Source of the DNA: Gymnorhina tibicen
Taxonomy: Eukaryota > Chordata > Aves > Passeriformes > Artamidae
Assembly (NCBI GenBank): GCA_013399875.1
Contig: VXAZ01002109.1
Coordinates: 1,423,901 to 1,487,900, forward strand
Direction of reading: 5' to 3'
Length of the DNA: 64,000 nucleotides
Shown in pieces: positions 46,081 through 58,765 of the stretch (positions are counted from its first letter, which is position 1; every line of letters begins with the position of its first letter). The notes beneath the pieces are model-generated. The model was not told where the DNA came from. It saw only the letters and a list, made by a program, of their open reading frames with translations, and ran no database searches. The position numbers were made by a program, and so were the translations under genes.

Positions 46081-47524
46081 CTACAAATTACTCCATGAAG
46101 ACTATCCTCTTTCATTTGTTTTTATATGCCATTATCTGCTTATTCTAAATTTGGATAGCTACATTGTGTGAGGTGTTAACTTGAATGTCCTTTAGTCACA
46201 GAGGAAAAAAAAGGTAATTTTCAGTATGATTCACCTGACCCATGAATCATTCGCATAGGCAAAAGTCAAACTGACACAGAAGTGCCTGTTTCTCCCCATG
46301 GGCTACAGTGGGGTACCAGATCATTACCTCAAAACATGGAGGCCTCCTCATGGCAGATGCTGATGTCTTCATTAAGTCAGAACCTTGTCCTGAGTGTTTA
46401 AAGAAAGTCAGTGTGATCTCCTATATTCATAACCATCAGGGTAAGAAAATGGAACAATAAGGCACTGTTTAGCCACTACGGTGCATAATATTGCCATTCT
46501 GCCTGGCTCTTCAGCACAGACCAGAAGTTTGTGCATCCCAGGGGATCAGTTTTAGTACAATTCCTTCGTGAAGAGAACTAATGAATATATACAAGCAATC
46601 ACCATCCCCAAAGAAGCAAATATTTAAGCAGACTAAAAAAACATATCAGCTCTAAAGCTGTGAATTAGAGAGTAGGATCAACGGGATGGGGTTTGCATTA
46701 TTCCCAGTTTAACAGAAAAGAGGTTTTCAGCTAATATGAAATGTGTATTAGAAACGAATGAAAATGTGAAGATAGCTACAGACACGCAAGTAATGCCTTC
46801 AAAGAGGTAAGATACTTATGGCAGTACAAGTACTGCTTTTTCTTCTTGCCTCTATGCTATTAAATCAAGCTGAGGAAATGGACTTATAGAAAATTTCTCA
46901 AAGCATCGGAATTATAGAAAAATAAATTCTAAATTATAGAAAAAATATTCTTCTTTCCACCCTTGTTTTTTAACCTGGTTAACAAGAAAAACAAAACAAA
47001 GCATTTGGCTGTTCAGAGGTTGGAGAAGGATCCATTCATGCCGGGAAAGTATGGGTGAATAAACTACAATTTCTCATACCAGGGTGAGCTTACGTATACA
47101 TTGAGAGTGTGTAGACTCAGGTATGTGAGTAGAGGGAAGTGAGAATTAATAACAAGGTGGGCCTAATCTGTATTAGAACAGTGACCAAAATTCTTAAAAT
47201 GTTAAAACCCGCAGTTTTTCTGACATTGGGCTTAGGAGGTAAAACCCATTTCTGTGCTCTTCAAAATTACTAGTTTTCTCCAGGCTTTGTGTGTCAACTG
47301 TGTTCACTTTCAAATTCTTCCTCTCAGCTAAGTACTGGATTTTGAGAAATGAACCAGAAATATTTCTCTTTCCTTAGACAAACCAAAGAAAGTTCAAGGA
47401 AACAGTTTTGTTGTGGGTTTTTTGTTTGTTTTGGTGTGGGTTTTTTGTTTATTTTGTTGTTGTTGTTTGGGTTTTTCCTCTCAGAAGCAAATGCAATGCA
47501 TTACAGACAGCTTTGTCTCTGTTA

Positions 47525-48325
47525 ATTAGAGCCCTGGGCAATCACAAACCATATGAAGTTTAACAAAGACAAGTTCCAGATTCTGCATCTGGGATAGGGC
47601 AACCCTGATTGTGTGTACAGGCCCGGGAATGACACACTGGAAAGCAGCACTGCAGATGGCACCTGGGGGTCCTGGTCAATGGCAAGTTGAACGTGAGTCC
47701 CCAGTGTGCCCTGGCAGCCAGGAGGGCCAGCCCTGTCCTGGGGTGCATCCGGCACAGCATCACCAACCAGGCAAGGGAGGGGATGGTCCCACCAGTGCAG
47801 GCTCACTTTGAATATTGTATGCAGTTTTGATCATGGCAGTGTAAAAAAGGCATTGAGCTGTTGGAGAGTGTCCAAAAGAGGGCCACTAGGATGGTGAAGG
47901 GCCTTGAGGGGAAGCCGTATGACAATCAGCTGAGATCACTTGGTCTGTTCAGCCTGGAGAAGAGGAGACTGAGGGGAGACCTCACAGTAGTCTACAGCTT
48001 CCTCATGAGGGGAAGAGAGGCAAGTACCTATCTCTTCCCTCAGGTGCCCAGTGATGGGACCTGAGGCAACGGCCTGAAGTTATTTCAGGGGAGATTTAGG
48101 TTGAATATTAGGGAAAGATTTTCCACCCAGAGGGTGATTGGGCACAGGAACAGGCTCCCCAGGGCAGTGGTCACAGCACCAGCCTGAGTTCAAGAAGCAT
48201 TTGGACAATGTTCTCAGGCACACCATGTGATTCTTGGAGCTGTCCTGAGCAGGGCCAGGAGTTGGATATTAATATCTTCGTAAGTCACTTCAAACTCAGG
48301 ATATGCTATGATTCTATGATTATTC
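47525..48325 (+). repeat. CR1 LINE, 3' end copy
   Basis: Near identical over long stretches to the copy at 2072-2900 (for example CCTGGTCAATGGCAAGTTGA), so it belongs to the same subfamily. It ends ATGCTATGATTCTATGATT. Confidence 0.93.
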
Positions 48326-51300
48326 ATTGAAGTAATTCATAATTAATCATAGAATCTGGCAGAAAATCTTACTTCACTGGCACTGGTGCTCCAGAAACTT
48401 TTTGTTTCTTTTTCTCTTTTCCTTTCTATTTTTCTCGTTTTGTTTTTCTCATTTTCCACTTGCAGTGTCAGAAGTGATACACTGGGTTTAAAGGGGAGAG
48501 GAATTTTTATTAGCAGCTTGTTCTGTGCTAAGATGGGAAGCAACGAGAGCTGCGGCTCGGTGTGTGCACTGCTGCCCTCCGGTGGGGACAGACCGGCCGT
48601 ACCGATGGTCTGTACGAGACTCGAGACTCCAGCTCTCTGGGAGAGGTGATGATGCTGATGATGACTGCGTCAGATTATTTAAAAAAACCCTAACGATGGA
48701 AACAGTAAAATTATCTGCTTTGTTTTTCCCGCCCCCCTTTTTGGTATGTTCTGAGTATAGCAGTGATGAATGAAAGAGTACAGAGACTAATAAAGCTGGA
48801 CAAAGGGATTCTGGATAGAACAAGTAAAGAAAGAAAGAAAATAAGTGATGGAGAAAGTAGCAGACTATGTGCTTCTCCTTTTTCCACTGCTCATTGCATC
48901 CTCTGATGATGGAAGATGTATTTCTGGCAGTCTAAAAGGTAGGAAAGTGTACCATCATCATTTTACAGACAAAGAATGTCAGACTCGGCCTCATTTCTCA
49001 TCAGCCTGCTCTGCTGGTTTGCATCAGCCCTGACTCACTTCCAGTGTAGCAGCCCAACAGAGCATCATCAGTATGATTTTACAGGTTGAGCACTGGTAAT
49101 TTTGGCTGGTATCTGTAACTGATAATTGAATAGAGACGTAAGTACGACCCATCATGAACTTCCTCTCAAAAAAATTACCAGCTGCGATTAAATGCCAGAC
49201 TAACACAGGACTGAAAGGTTGCATGGAGCAGCGGAGTCAGTGGGGGAAGACAGGCAGCAGCAGCAGCAGCATGACAGTCTTCTTGCTGTTGTCTCAGCTT
49301 TACACACCCCTCCCACAGCCACATCTCAGTTACCTCTCCTGCTTGCCATCACTTCAGATGTGCACTTCAGCCCATCTACTCACATTGCTCTTATTGTCCC
49401 CTTCCTGGTCTAGTGGGGAGATGGAAAATCTACTCTTTGAAGGAAAAATACCAACAGTGATTATTGCAAAACAGACTGATCTAGCTTTTCAAACCCCTGT
49501 CATCCTTGTGACTTTCCAATTCCGAAGACAAACAAAGCTAGGTAAGAAATCCTGAGACAGCAGTTTGCTGCCAGACAGTGCTTATCTGCTGTCCTCTGGC
49601 AAAACTTTCCCCCTTACTCTTCCCCCTTTAAAAATGCTAGGCTTGCTCTCCAGTGGTGTCAGGAATTATGAAGTGGCTGTTTTCTAGTTCCCTTAATGTC
49701 AAGACAAACACTTTCTAAGCACAGGTAGAACTGTCACCAACTCTTCCACAGCTATATGAAGAGGTTTCTATGAGGTTTGTGGGGAGTGGAGCTTCCCTTT
49801 TCAGTGGAGGAAATAGAAACAGGCCCCTGGATATCCTGTCTCCAACCTCCATCAAATGTTCCAAAGCAAAGTTAAATGCTCATAGTGAAGATGGGCCAAA
49901 CTTTTCTTTGTAATCTCAGTCCTACTACCTGTAACAGAAGTTACTTTACATACTCTCACATCTCCCTTCCCATTAAGATCCCTATCACATTCAGTGCACA
50001 CAATGTCCAGTACCCAAGCAATGATTTAAGAACTTTTCCTCACACTTTTTCCAAGGCATGCCTCTTGGCTGACTGCACATTTCTAACTATATTTGCCTCC
50101 AGATCAGAATTTATTTCCCCTGGGGCTTTTTCAGAATATTTGTTGCTGTAGTATTTCCACAGCAGAATTCTAGCAGAAATATACAGCCCTCCATGTATTT
50201 AAAGCATGCTCCTGCTAATTTCAGTTGCAGCTGTGTGTTTCAACACTTCTGCAAATGAGACCACAAGGGCATCAGTCAGTCAGACAGAGAATGAGGAACA
50301 TTCACTCAGTAACCACCTGTGAAAAATCTTGTTTGAGGAACTCTACAGCAAAGGCTAGGGCAGTCTGGAAATTTTCAGACAAAGCAGAGCTTTGTCAAAA
50401 CCACGGTTTGTGGAGCCCAGCATGTTCTCCTTAAAATATTTCAGACTGAACAACCTTAGGAAACTGAAAATGATGTCTGGGGGGAACTCAGCTTAGACTT
50501 CCGAAAGGGCTGTTGGCTGCTGAGCCAGGGAAGTTGAAAGTGGAAGTCTCCAGATCCAAAGGAACTCATCAAGACTCCTCCCTGGGCCAAGAAGCTCCGG
50601 AAAGCAAGTACCCTGAGCACAGTCAGGAAGGAGAACTCACATACACGTTATGATACAGGACTTCCTGCAGCCATTGGAATAACTAACATCCACCAGGATT
50701 AGAGATAGGATCTGTAGATTTGCCAAAAAAGTTTTTGTAGAAATGGTTTTAAGTCAAAACTGAAACAACTCTAGCCTTAAAAGAAGAATAAAAATCAACA
50801 TCTGTGGAAAGTAAACATAACTTTTTAGCCAGCTCTAACTGACAGAAAGGGAATACAATTCTGATTTAAACAGGACATTTTAATGTCTCTTCTTGGATGT
50901 TCTGTCTCATTTCCCACTTCCTTTCAATATTTCTGAAATATATTTCTGGCCTTCAGCTTAAAACACTTTCCATCGATATCTCATTTTCCACAGGATGAAG
51001 TATCTTCTTTCTATCCACTAAGTGAACTGGTGGGGGGGCAGGGGCAGGAAAAAAAAAGTCAAAGGAAACTTGCAATAGAGTGAATGAAGATTATTACTTG
51101 GCCACATGGTTTGATTCAATTTACACTCTTAGGTTTGAGGTCATGCAGTACCTGATGACTACCAGCAGCTTGCTGTGCTTAACTGGAAGCTGTCCTTCTC
51201 AGTACATAAATGTTTGCTGATCCTGTTGAAGCACGCACTGAGGGACCCATGTTTCATTTGCACTCAGGAAATGAACACCCTTCCCTCCCCAGCAGGACCT

Positions 51301-52264
51301 TTTCTGACCCATCAGTTTCAATCCTTTCTCTGCCCCTCACACCTCCTGCTTTCTTATCAGAGAATCAGCCAAGGCAAAGGGATCATTTAGGACTTCTGTA
51401 CTTCATCCTGCTCAAAGAAGGAACAACACTGAATTCAGACTATGTTGCCCAGGGATTTATCCAAAAAAGTGTTGGAAATCTGTGAACAACCTGCTGCAGT
51501 GGCTGACTGCATTCCCAGCCGTGTGACTCTTCACTCACTTCCTGCTCAGATTTTGGCTAACACATGGCTCATGCTGCATGTTATCCCCTGATGTATGCTG
51601 GGGTCAGTGCTGTTAGGCCAAAGCAAAGGCAACATGTAGGCACGGCACAGTGGCCAGAAAGGGCTAAAGGTCCTTATGCAGCCGTTGTCACCTGCAGTCT
51701 GCTGTCTCCTGCAGCCATCATCTTTGCCTGCTGTTTGTCTGGCAGTCTCTTCATAACCTGCTAACTCCTGGAGATGGTGTAGACCAAACGTCCAAGCTGG
51801 AAGGTGTCAGCTTACCCAAGTAGCTTTTGAAGTGGCTGCAGCAGCAGCTGGATTGCTGAGGCTTTCATGCTTCACAGTGTGACATGGAGGATACCTGTGC
51901 CACGGCAGAGGAGGAAGAAAAAGAGCTGTTCCCACCAGCTACGTTATGCTTATAGGTGCATGAGTTACAAGTTGTGAGCTATGAATAAGAGAGCTTGTGA
52001 ATTAGAAACCTCATGACTTAGACAATGAATTACTGAAATTAGTGAATTCACATGATAGAGTAGTCTGTATACAAAGAGAATTGAACCCTAGTTTGTCATG
52101 TTTGTTTTCTTTCCCAATTAGATCATAAGATGAAGTTTAATTTACAAAGGATGTTGACCTGTAAATTTGAGAGATCTATATGGGCCACCACTGTAGCCCT
52201 CTTAAAGGGTAGGTTTCTGTTTTCTTGGCAACCTCCTAATTGCACTGGAAGGCTATTATTAGGA

Positions 52265-52560
52265 TCCCCCGAGCCTCTTCTCCAGGATGGACAAATCCAT
52301 GTCCCTCAGCCCCTCCTCATATGGCAGGAATGTGCTTCATCCTGACCATCCCCAATAAAAAGGGAATAACCCCTTCCTTTAGTCTACTGGCGACTCTCCT
52401 GCTGATACAGAGCAGTAAGATGTTAGCCTTTGTCTCTGACAGGGCCTCACTGGGTTTAGCTTGGGTTTCCCCAGGAACCCCTGGCCTTTTTCCACAAATG
52501 AGGTGCCTAACCTCACCTAATTCCCAGGCTTGTCGCAGCCAGTCCATTAGTCCATGTCAT
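52265..52560 (-). repeat. Possible old CR1 fragment
   Basis: The segment CTTCTCCAGGATGGACAAAT followed by CCCTCAGCCCCTCCTCATAT resembles diverged antisense CR1. Boundaries are unclear. Confidence 0.4.
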
Positions 52561-55500
52561 GCTCTCACATTTCTCCACACCTCACAAGCAACAAATCCTA
52601 GCTAGGGTCTCTCCAGTTCTGCACTCCAAGTCTGGTTTGTTTTCCCTATCACTGCTGAGATCCATGCAACTCCATGAGAGTCTTTCTACATCAAATATTT
52701 AGCTTCTCTCTTCCCTGTATTTGCATCAACTTCCTTCTCACTGCTCTGTGGACTGACCTAGACAAACAAGCTTATACCTTACTGATATAATCCAGACACA
52801 AAACTGCCAGGAACATTTTCCTCTTCTTTTTGAAAGTTCCATAGAGATAGAATATGCTTAACATGAGAAAGCATAAAATAGTCTTCAAAAGCATACACCT
52901 TGTCAAAGTATGAGTCCAGAAGAAAGAGAGGAAGGAAGAACAAAAACCCTGTTTAAAACAAAGCAACACCCACATTACACACATTTCTTCTTTCAAAGCA
53001 AAGTCTCTAGACTTTGAAAGAAAAAGTAGCCAAATTGTTAAAATAAAATCCAAAGAATGCATTTTTCCTAACGTCATCTTTAAAAGAGTAGAACTTTGAG
53101 GGCTAAAGTTATCCAAGAGAATTCAACCTAAGACATAAACTAGAGATACAGAAAATGTCAACTCCAGCAGTTTAAGCTTGGCAAAACTATGGGACCACTG
53201 AAATGGAAGTCTTAAAATGGCAAATGCTGAGCAATTTGAGAAACAGTCAGATGTAGGAGAGTCATGTAATGAATATACTCTGTATGTTGGCAGGGTGTGT
53301 GACTGCACATTATATAAAAGAGATGAGATACAAGTTACATTAAATACATTACATTCAAAGCAGATATATATCTGCCAACTGCACATTATTAAAAAGGAAA
53401 GAATGATACAATTTCATACTTCCTGTTAAAATGTACTGGAAAGAAAAAGTCCCTTATGTTTGCCACACTGCTGCTTAACACCACATGAAAAAGAACCAGA
53501 GTATTCACACAGTTTGTTGCATTTGCAGAAACCTGTCTTAAATGCTAGATATCCTTGATAAAAATGTAGGATATTGTATGAACCAACTAGATACTAATTA
53601 TTACCCATTACACTTATTTAAATAATATCTCCCAAATGCAGAAGGCTTCACTAACTCCCACTCACTGAAGCATAAGTGTGATGGTGGTCTGGGTGCACTT
53701 TGCTACCTTCTGTATCACCAGCTTGTTAGCAGAACGATCAAGGATCAGCTTTGATCAGAAAATGCTGATCTGTTAAAACTCAACTTTGTGCAGAAGCAGG
53801 TTAATTTTGAGACAACAAGTTTTCTCATGAAGCCAGTAAAAAGCTAATCTGACAGCAACAAAATTGCCGGATTTGTCAGTAGAAATATCTGAACACTCTG
53901 TCAACTTGCACTCTGCGCACATGTGGGAGTTCTCGTGGTTCACAGAAACATGGTTCAAGTTTTTTGTGAAGAAAATTGAGGTTCAGTTTCATCCTTCTAA
54001 GGAAGGGAATACTTTTGAAATTTTTTAGTTCAGAAGACAAAAGTTTTCCTCCAAGCCAAATCATGCCCCAGACCATTTCCAAACTTCTGCACTTTGCACA
54101 TTTATCAGCAACAGAAGGAAGAAATACATCCAGGGAAATGGCTTAAGCTAAGCACACACAAGCCCACCAAAACCACTGGGGAACCTTACACAATAAAAGT
54201 TAAATTTGCAAGTTTAGCTACCAAGTCTCTGGGAAAGCAACAGTAACAACATATTTTTTTCTATCGTCAGACAATGCTAAAATCAACAAACTTCTGATTT
54301 GAAATTCTGGGCATCATTAATGTATGTCACTAATGACAGACAACTCGCTGCATGCTAACAGCTCTTTTACCTACATGAAGTGTTAAACAGCCTTGGTTAA
54401 ACTGAGGGCTCCTGTATAGGATTTTAAATGCCTTTTTGGTAAACTCAGCACATCAAAGTTTAATAATAATAATAAAAAAGACAAAAAAAGAAAAAAAAAG
54501 CAGCTGCAGCTTCAACTCCACAACACATAACTAAAGACATTTTAAAAAAGGAAGACTTGCAGATATTTTGAAACTGTAGTTAAGCCTCATAAAAATCCCA
54601 GTGTAAAAATCCAATACACAAATGCTTATTGCTGAAATGTCTTCCTGAAGCCCAGAGAAGATGAATTAATTGCTTCATTAGTTTGCCAAGCTCTATAATT
54701 CTGAGATCCAAATCTCTTTTATTTATTGTCTGTCACCATGAAAAATCAATCAAATCACAATTCATAAAAACAGAAAAGGAGACTGCAATATACAGAGTAT
54801 CTTTTCTTTACTAAGTGAGCTCATATAACACAATTCTCAGGTCATAAAAAATATTTTCAAATTAAGTACAATTCATTACTTGGGTTTTTACTTTTTATCT
54901 ATTCTAATAACACTTCAGTGCTTCTTTAAGATCAGGGAAAAAAGTACAATAGCTCCTTTGACCATACAATATTTGGGGGGAAAAAAGGCATAAATACTAT
55001 CTACTGAACAAAGCAGCCAGACAAAAGAAAAGGAAAAAGGACATCTGTTTATTCTTTCTACAGATCTGAATATTTTTGTCAAACAGAGTTAAGCAGTATA
55101 TTCAAAACTGCAGAAAAAGCCTCTGAGATACAACTGTATTTTCTTAGTTGCATGGCTGGTTCCAGATTTATTGGATTTTTCTTTTTACTATATTGCATAG
55201 AATGGATCATAGCAAGAAGCAAGGGAAATATAAAAAATACGTATGAAGTAATATTTCCATTGGATAAACTGTTCAAAAGAAGATAAAATTCTATGCCCAA
55301 ATGCCCAAGACATGTGTGTGTGTACATACTTTCAAATATATACAGATACCTCTATATACTCTATGTATATACACATCTATATATGACTGCAGATATTATG
55401 GAGCCAGAAATCCAATTCCAACCACAGTATTGTGTCTAATTTCACTGTTTCTTCCTGTGCCAGCCTTGTTTACAAAGAAGTGTACACATATTCCTTAACA

Positions 55501-56149
55501 ATTCCTTTGAAGATTGAGATGTTGAAGCATTTTACATGTCCTTTTTCCAGTAAAATTAATTCTAATTAGTAAATGCTAAAAGATTTTAGTAATTTATTCA
55601 CTCTTTGTTCACAGGGAAGAAGCAAGACAGTGGCTACTATTCTGTATATTTGTTTTCATTATCCCAGACATTAGAATTTTTCCCTTCCCAGTATCTTTGG
55701 GGAAAGAAAAACATCCCAAAACTTAGAACCCACCTAACAATTTCATTTTGTGGTGAGGAATCTAGCATTTGAAGTTTCTTCCCCACACTGTATATATATA
55801 ATACTTTATTGATGAAATAATGCAAATCTAAGATACACTTTTATTTTAGATTTCCTTTTCAATCATGGATAACAATTTGATAGTCTGTGGTCCTGGTCAT
55901 GCTGTTATTTTTGGTCAGCTCCTTCTTTGATTTACCATATGGACAACAAATTGTTTCAAAGCCAAAACCTCATTGCTTTATAGTTGTTATCTAGAGCCTC
56001 CCACTGTCTAAAATAAATTGGCTTTCTGGTAATCACATGGTGGTTATATCACAAGCATGTCCGGTATGTTTCCTGTTTTGGGCTTGCTTATTAAAGTGAA
56101 GAAAATTCTTAGAAGCCTGTGGTAAACTGGGAGAGGCTGAATTGGCAGC

Positions 56150-56155
56150 TTTATT
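56150..56155 (-). terminator. Candidate poly(A) signal AATAAA of TNFSF13B
   Basis: AATAAA on the minus strand about 80 nt after the stop codon would give a very short 3' UTR. Longer 3' UTRs using later signals cannot be excluded. Confidence 0.45.
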
Positions 56156-56233
56156 ACAATTCAATATTTTTTCTGACAAAGGCATAGGTAGAGAAGAAAA
56201 TGGCATTAAGCATAATAACAGAAGTGAAAGGCT

Positions 56234-56346
56234 TCAGAGGAGTCTTACTGCACCAAAAAAAGTACCATCTCCATCCAAGGATATTTTAGCCCTTCTCCGT
56301 GGTATTGTAAGTTGAAGTTCATCCCCTTCTTCTAATTTTGCAATGC
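56234..56346 (-). CDS. TNFSF13B: BAFF terminal exon
   Basis: This 113-bp coding part follows acceptor CTTTTGCCAG and encodes I-A-K-L-E-E-G-D-E-L-Q-L-T-I-P then D-G-D-G-T-F-F-G-A-V-R-L-L and a TGA stop. It carries the last strands of the TNF domain. Confidence 0.95.
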
Positions 56347-58765
56347 CTGGCAAAAGATTTGGAATATTTTAAAGTTAATATTTCACACTATTTTACACTA
56401 TTTTATAAATGGTCATTATGTGTCATCTTGCAAATGTAAGCATGGCTTGTTACTTGTGATGAGTGCTTTTATCTTTAGGCACAACCTTAGGGTTTACAGC
56501 CTATCCAAAACTGACACTTAACATCCTCTGTGAAGACGGACTTAATTTCCACACTGCACTTGGTGTAACACAGTTCTCTTAAGCAAACACTGCAAAAATT
56601 TCTAACAGTGGTGTACCCAGGTTCCTCAAGTTATGGTAATGAGACAGCCAAAGTCAGCATTGAGTATTACTGGCCCTAGACCACGCCGTTCCCACGCTTC
56701 TGGAGGAGCTCTTATGAGCTTTACCAACCTAATGAAGTTACCACACATCAGCTGATCCACTGCAACTGCAGAGCACAAAAGTCTGCTTCCTGCTGGCTGC
56801 ACATCAGCTGATATGATAACCAAGAGCATCTCGCCTTGAAGCTGCAGCCGCTGAGCTGAGAACACATCTAACATCTGCTGTGACACATGCTCAACAGCAT
56901 GAGAGAGAGCAGTCAGAACTGTTTTTCCAGGTGAAAACAGAACAGTGGGAATTTGGGAAGCAGGAATCACGAAGTGACAAGATAGAGATCCTAGTTAAGA
57001 AAGGGGAGCACTAATACAAGGGTAAAATCAGAGTATACATTAAATTTAAGGTGGTTATGTTGCCAGAATGTATGGCTGAAGGGGCAGGAAATTAAAGGAA
57101 ATGTTTGGACAGCCTGAATTTCCAGGACAAAGTATCTAGTTAATTAGTTAGTTAGCTGGAACTTATTTTTATTTGGAAGAAAATTAGCTTCCTGCCACAT
57201 CCCATTTGTTTAATGTCATTACTTGCTGACAGTCAACTCCATCACTCAGTGTCACCCAGTTTTTCATAAGACATTGAAAAAAAGATCTTGCTGGAAAATA
57301 ACCAAAGAGAAAACCCTCAAATCCACCATTAAGGTAGAAAGACAGACAGATAAGAGATGATAAATGAGGTTTTATAGGCCTTGACACTAATTCCTTAAAT
57401 GCTACTGCAGGAATATACACATATATTGACCATTGAGCCTGCTGGACTTGCATTAATTATTCTAATTGGTCTTTCTTGTGGTGTTTCTAATTTGTGCAGT
57501 TATAAAGAGCACCTCATAGGAATTAACTGGTTTTCATCTAACCAAAGACTGAAAATTCAGTATCCTTTATAAGGACTAGAGACAACACAGAAAGGTATGC
57601 AAGTATTGGATGGGTAAAATTCATATATGACATTTCAAAGGAGAACATAGCTCTTTAATACTTTCTTGGGATAACTAAATGGCGAATTCAACTCCTAAGT
57701 TAAACTGAGTTCTTCAATATGGCCAGGAGGTACTCCTCTTGTCTGCCTCAGGCATCTAATTGAAAACACCAAAATGTCTAACCACATTACAGAGTCAATG
57801 GAGAGAGCAAAATTGTTCAGATCATGAAGTTAGAGGCATAATCTCCAATTGCTGATACTTTATATAAAAGTTTCCGTTCTGAAAGTATTCTGTAATTTTG
57901 CAGATAGCCAGATCCATGAATGCAGACCCTGTTCTTTATGACTGCTACAATACAATTGCCCAACACTACAGATTCTATTTGATACAGCTTATTTGCAAAC
58001 AAAGAAAATGAAAACGCAGATGTTTACCAGCAGTATAGCAAGAATTATTTGGATAAGACTGCGGCATATTTTGGATGCAGCGAAACAATGTCACCAAGCT
58101 GAGATCATCACCAAACACATGAGCCTTCTTCCTCTGTATTAGGTGTCCCATAGCAAATGTTGTATCTGTATATAAAACCTACGGAAAGAAGAGGTGAAAA
58201 CTTCAAACTTAATGTATGGAGGCATTAAAAATCCTTACAGAAGTCAGGTGTTGAAGTGAACTGAGCTTTCTCACCTGGCCATATATGAAAAAATAACCTG
58301 TTTCTTTGATCACTATTTTATTTCCTTGTTCTTCCAGAGCTGTTCCACGTTTAAAGCTCAGGAGCCAAGGGACAATGCTTGAATCATCTAAAAGAAAAAA
58401 TAATTTTGGGTGATCAGAAAGGTTATATCCTTCATTTTCACCTGCCAAAAGTTAACAAAGCTGACTTCTAGACAAAACTTCCAGTCTTACTAGCTGGATT
58501 TCCCCACTGAAAAGATGATATTTGAAAGAGCCATCCAGATACAGGGACCTTCCAGATGCAGGGACCTTGTTGTTCCTTGTTTTGTTTGGGGTTTTTTTAT
58601 TTTTAAATTTGTTGTCAAAACTCAGTTACTGCTTAGAAGTTAGGTAAAATTTGTTGAAACAGTCATCCCATGGAATATTTAACTATAAATCATGATGCAT
58701 TTTCTTACCTTTCTGTTGGATATCACTTTTGCTGTCAGCAATCAGTTGCAAGCAGGCCTGCAGCA
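56234..58765 (-). CDS. TNFSF13B: TNFSF13B (BAFF) 3' part: last four coding exons
   Basis: BAFF is a type II membrane/secreted TNF-family trimer that binds BAFF-R, TACI and BCMA and sustains B cells. Coding segments on the minus strand are 58709-58765, 58275-58387, 58028-58178 and 56234-56346 (434 nt), all GT-AG and in frame, ending TGA. They encode C-L-Q-L-I-A-D; then V-P-W-L-L-S-F-K-R-G and E-T-G-Y-F-F-I-Y-G-Q; then the receptor-binding/flap region K-A-H-V-F-G-D-D-L-S-L-V and the Cys pair in F-R-C-I-Q-N-M-P and N-N-S-C-Y; then L-E-E-G-D-E-L-Q-L and the terminal F-F-G-A-V-R-L-L. This covers almost the whole TNF homology domain. The cytoplasmic/transmembrane and furin-site exons were not found between 58766 and 64000, so they are probably outside the window. 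Confidence 0.95.
56626..56970 (-). other. Unassigned 114-codon ORF in the last TNFSF13B intron
   Basis: The frame is long for an AT-rich intron and has a balanced amino-acid composition, with stretches such as L-Q-L-Q-G-E-M-L-L-V-I-I-S-A-D-V. Base composition is GC-richer than the flanks. A 12-bp direct repeat (ACATCAGCTGAT at 56745 and 56801) lies inside. I do not recognise the product. It may be a processed pseudogene fragment, an unannotated exon, or chance. Confidence 0.25.
58028..58178 (-). CDS. TNFSF13B: BAFF exon: flap and disulfide region
   Basis: This 151-bp exon encodes V-L-Y-T-D-T-T-F-A-M-G-H-L-I-Q-R-K-K, the flap-forming K-A-H-V-F-G-D-D-L, and F-R-C-I-Q-N-M-P with its partner Cys in N-N-S-C-Y-T-A. 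Acceptor TCTTTCCGTAG, donor GCTG|GTAAAC. Confidence 0.95.
58275..58387 (-). CDS. TNFSF13B: BAFF exon: P-W-L-L-S-F-K-R-G strand
   Basis: This 113-bp exon has acceptor TTTTCTTTTAG and donor CCAG|GTGAGA. It encodes S-S-I-V-P-W-L-L-S-F-K-R-G-T-A-L-E-E followed by V-I-K-E-T-G-Y-F-F-I-Y-G-Q, the first beta strands of the TNF fold. Confidence 0.95.
58709..58765 (-). CDS. TNFSF13B: BAFF 57-bp exon (start of TNF domain)
   Basis: The exon encodes L-Q-A-C-L-Q-L-I-A-D and ends Q-Q-K plus one base. Its 57-nt length equals the mammalian exon that is skipped to make the antagonist isoform delta-BAFF. Donor AAAG|GTAAGA. An alternative CAG acceptor six bases inside the exon would shorten it by two codons. 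Confidence 0.85.

Larger units (their letters stand above)
41095..56149. other. Gene-poor spacer between the ARSH-like gene and TNFSF13B
   Basis: About 15 kb containing CR1 copies, a CAG-repeat run near 49255, T/G-rich sequence at 47400-47480 and otherwise unremarkable AT-rich DNA. No host gene was recognised. In human, MYO16 follows TNFSF13B, but no MYO16-like exon was noticed here. Confidence 0.6.

Noticed and set aside
45690..46098. Three overlapping plus-strand ORFs of 73-132 codons
   Set aside because: All are antisense readings of a CR1 fragment.
47522..48064. Several ORFs of 63-94 codons on both strands
   Set aside because: They fall in the CR1 copy at 47525-48325.
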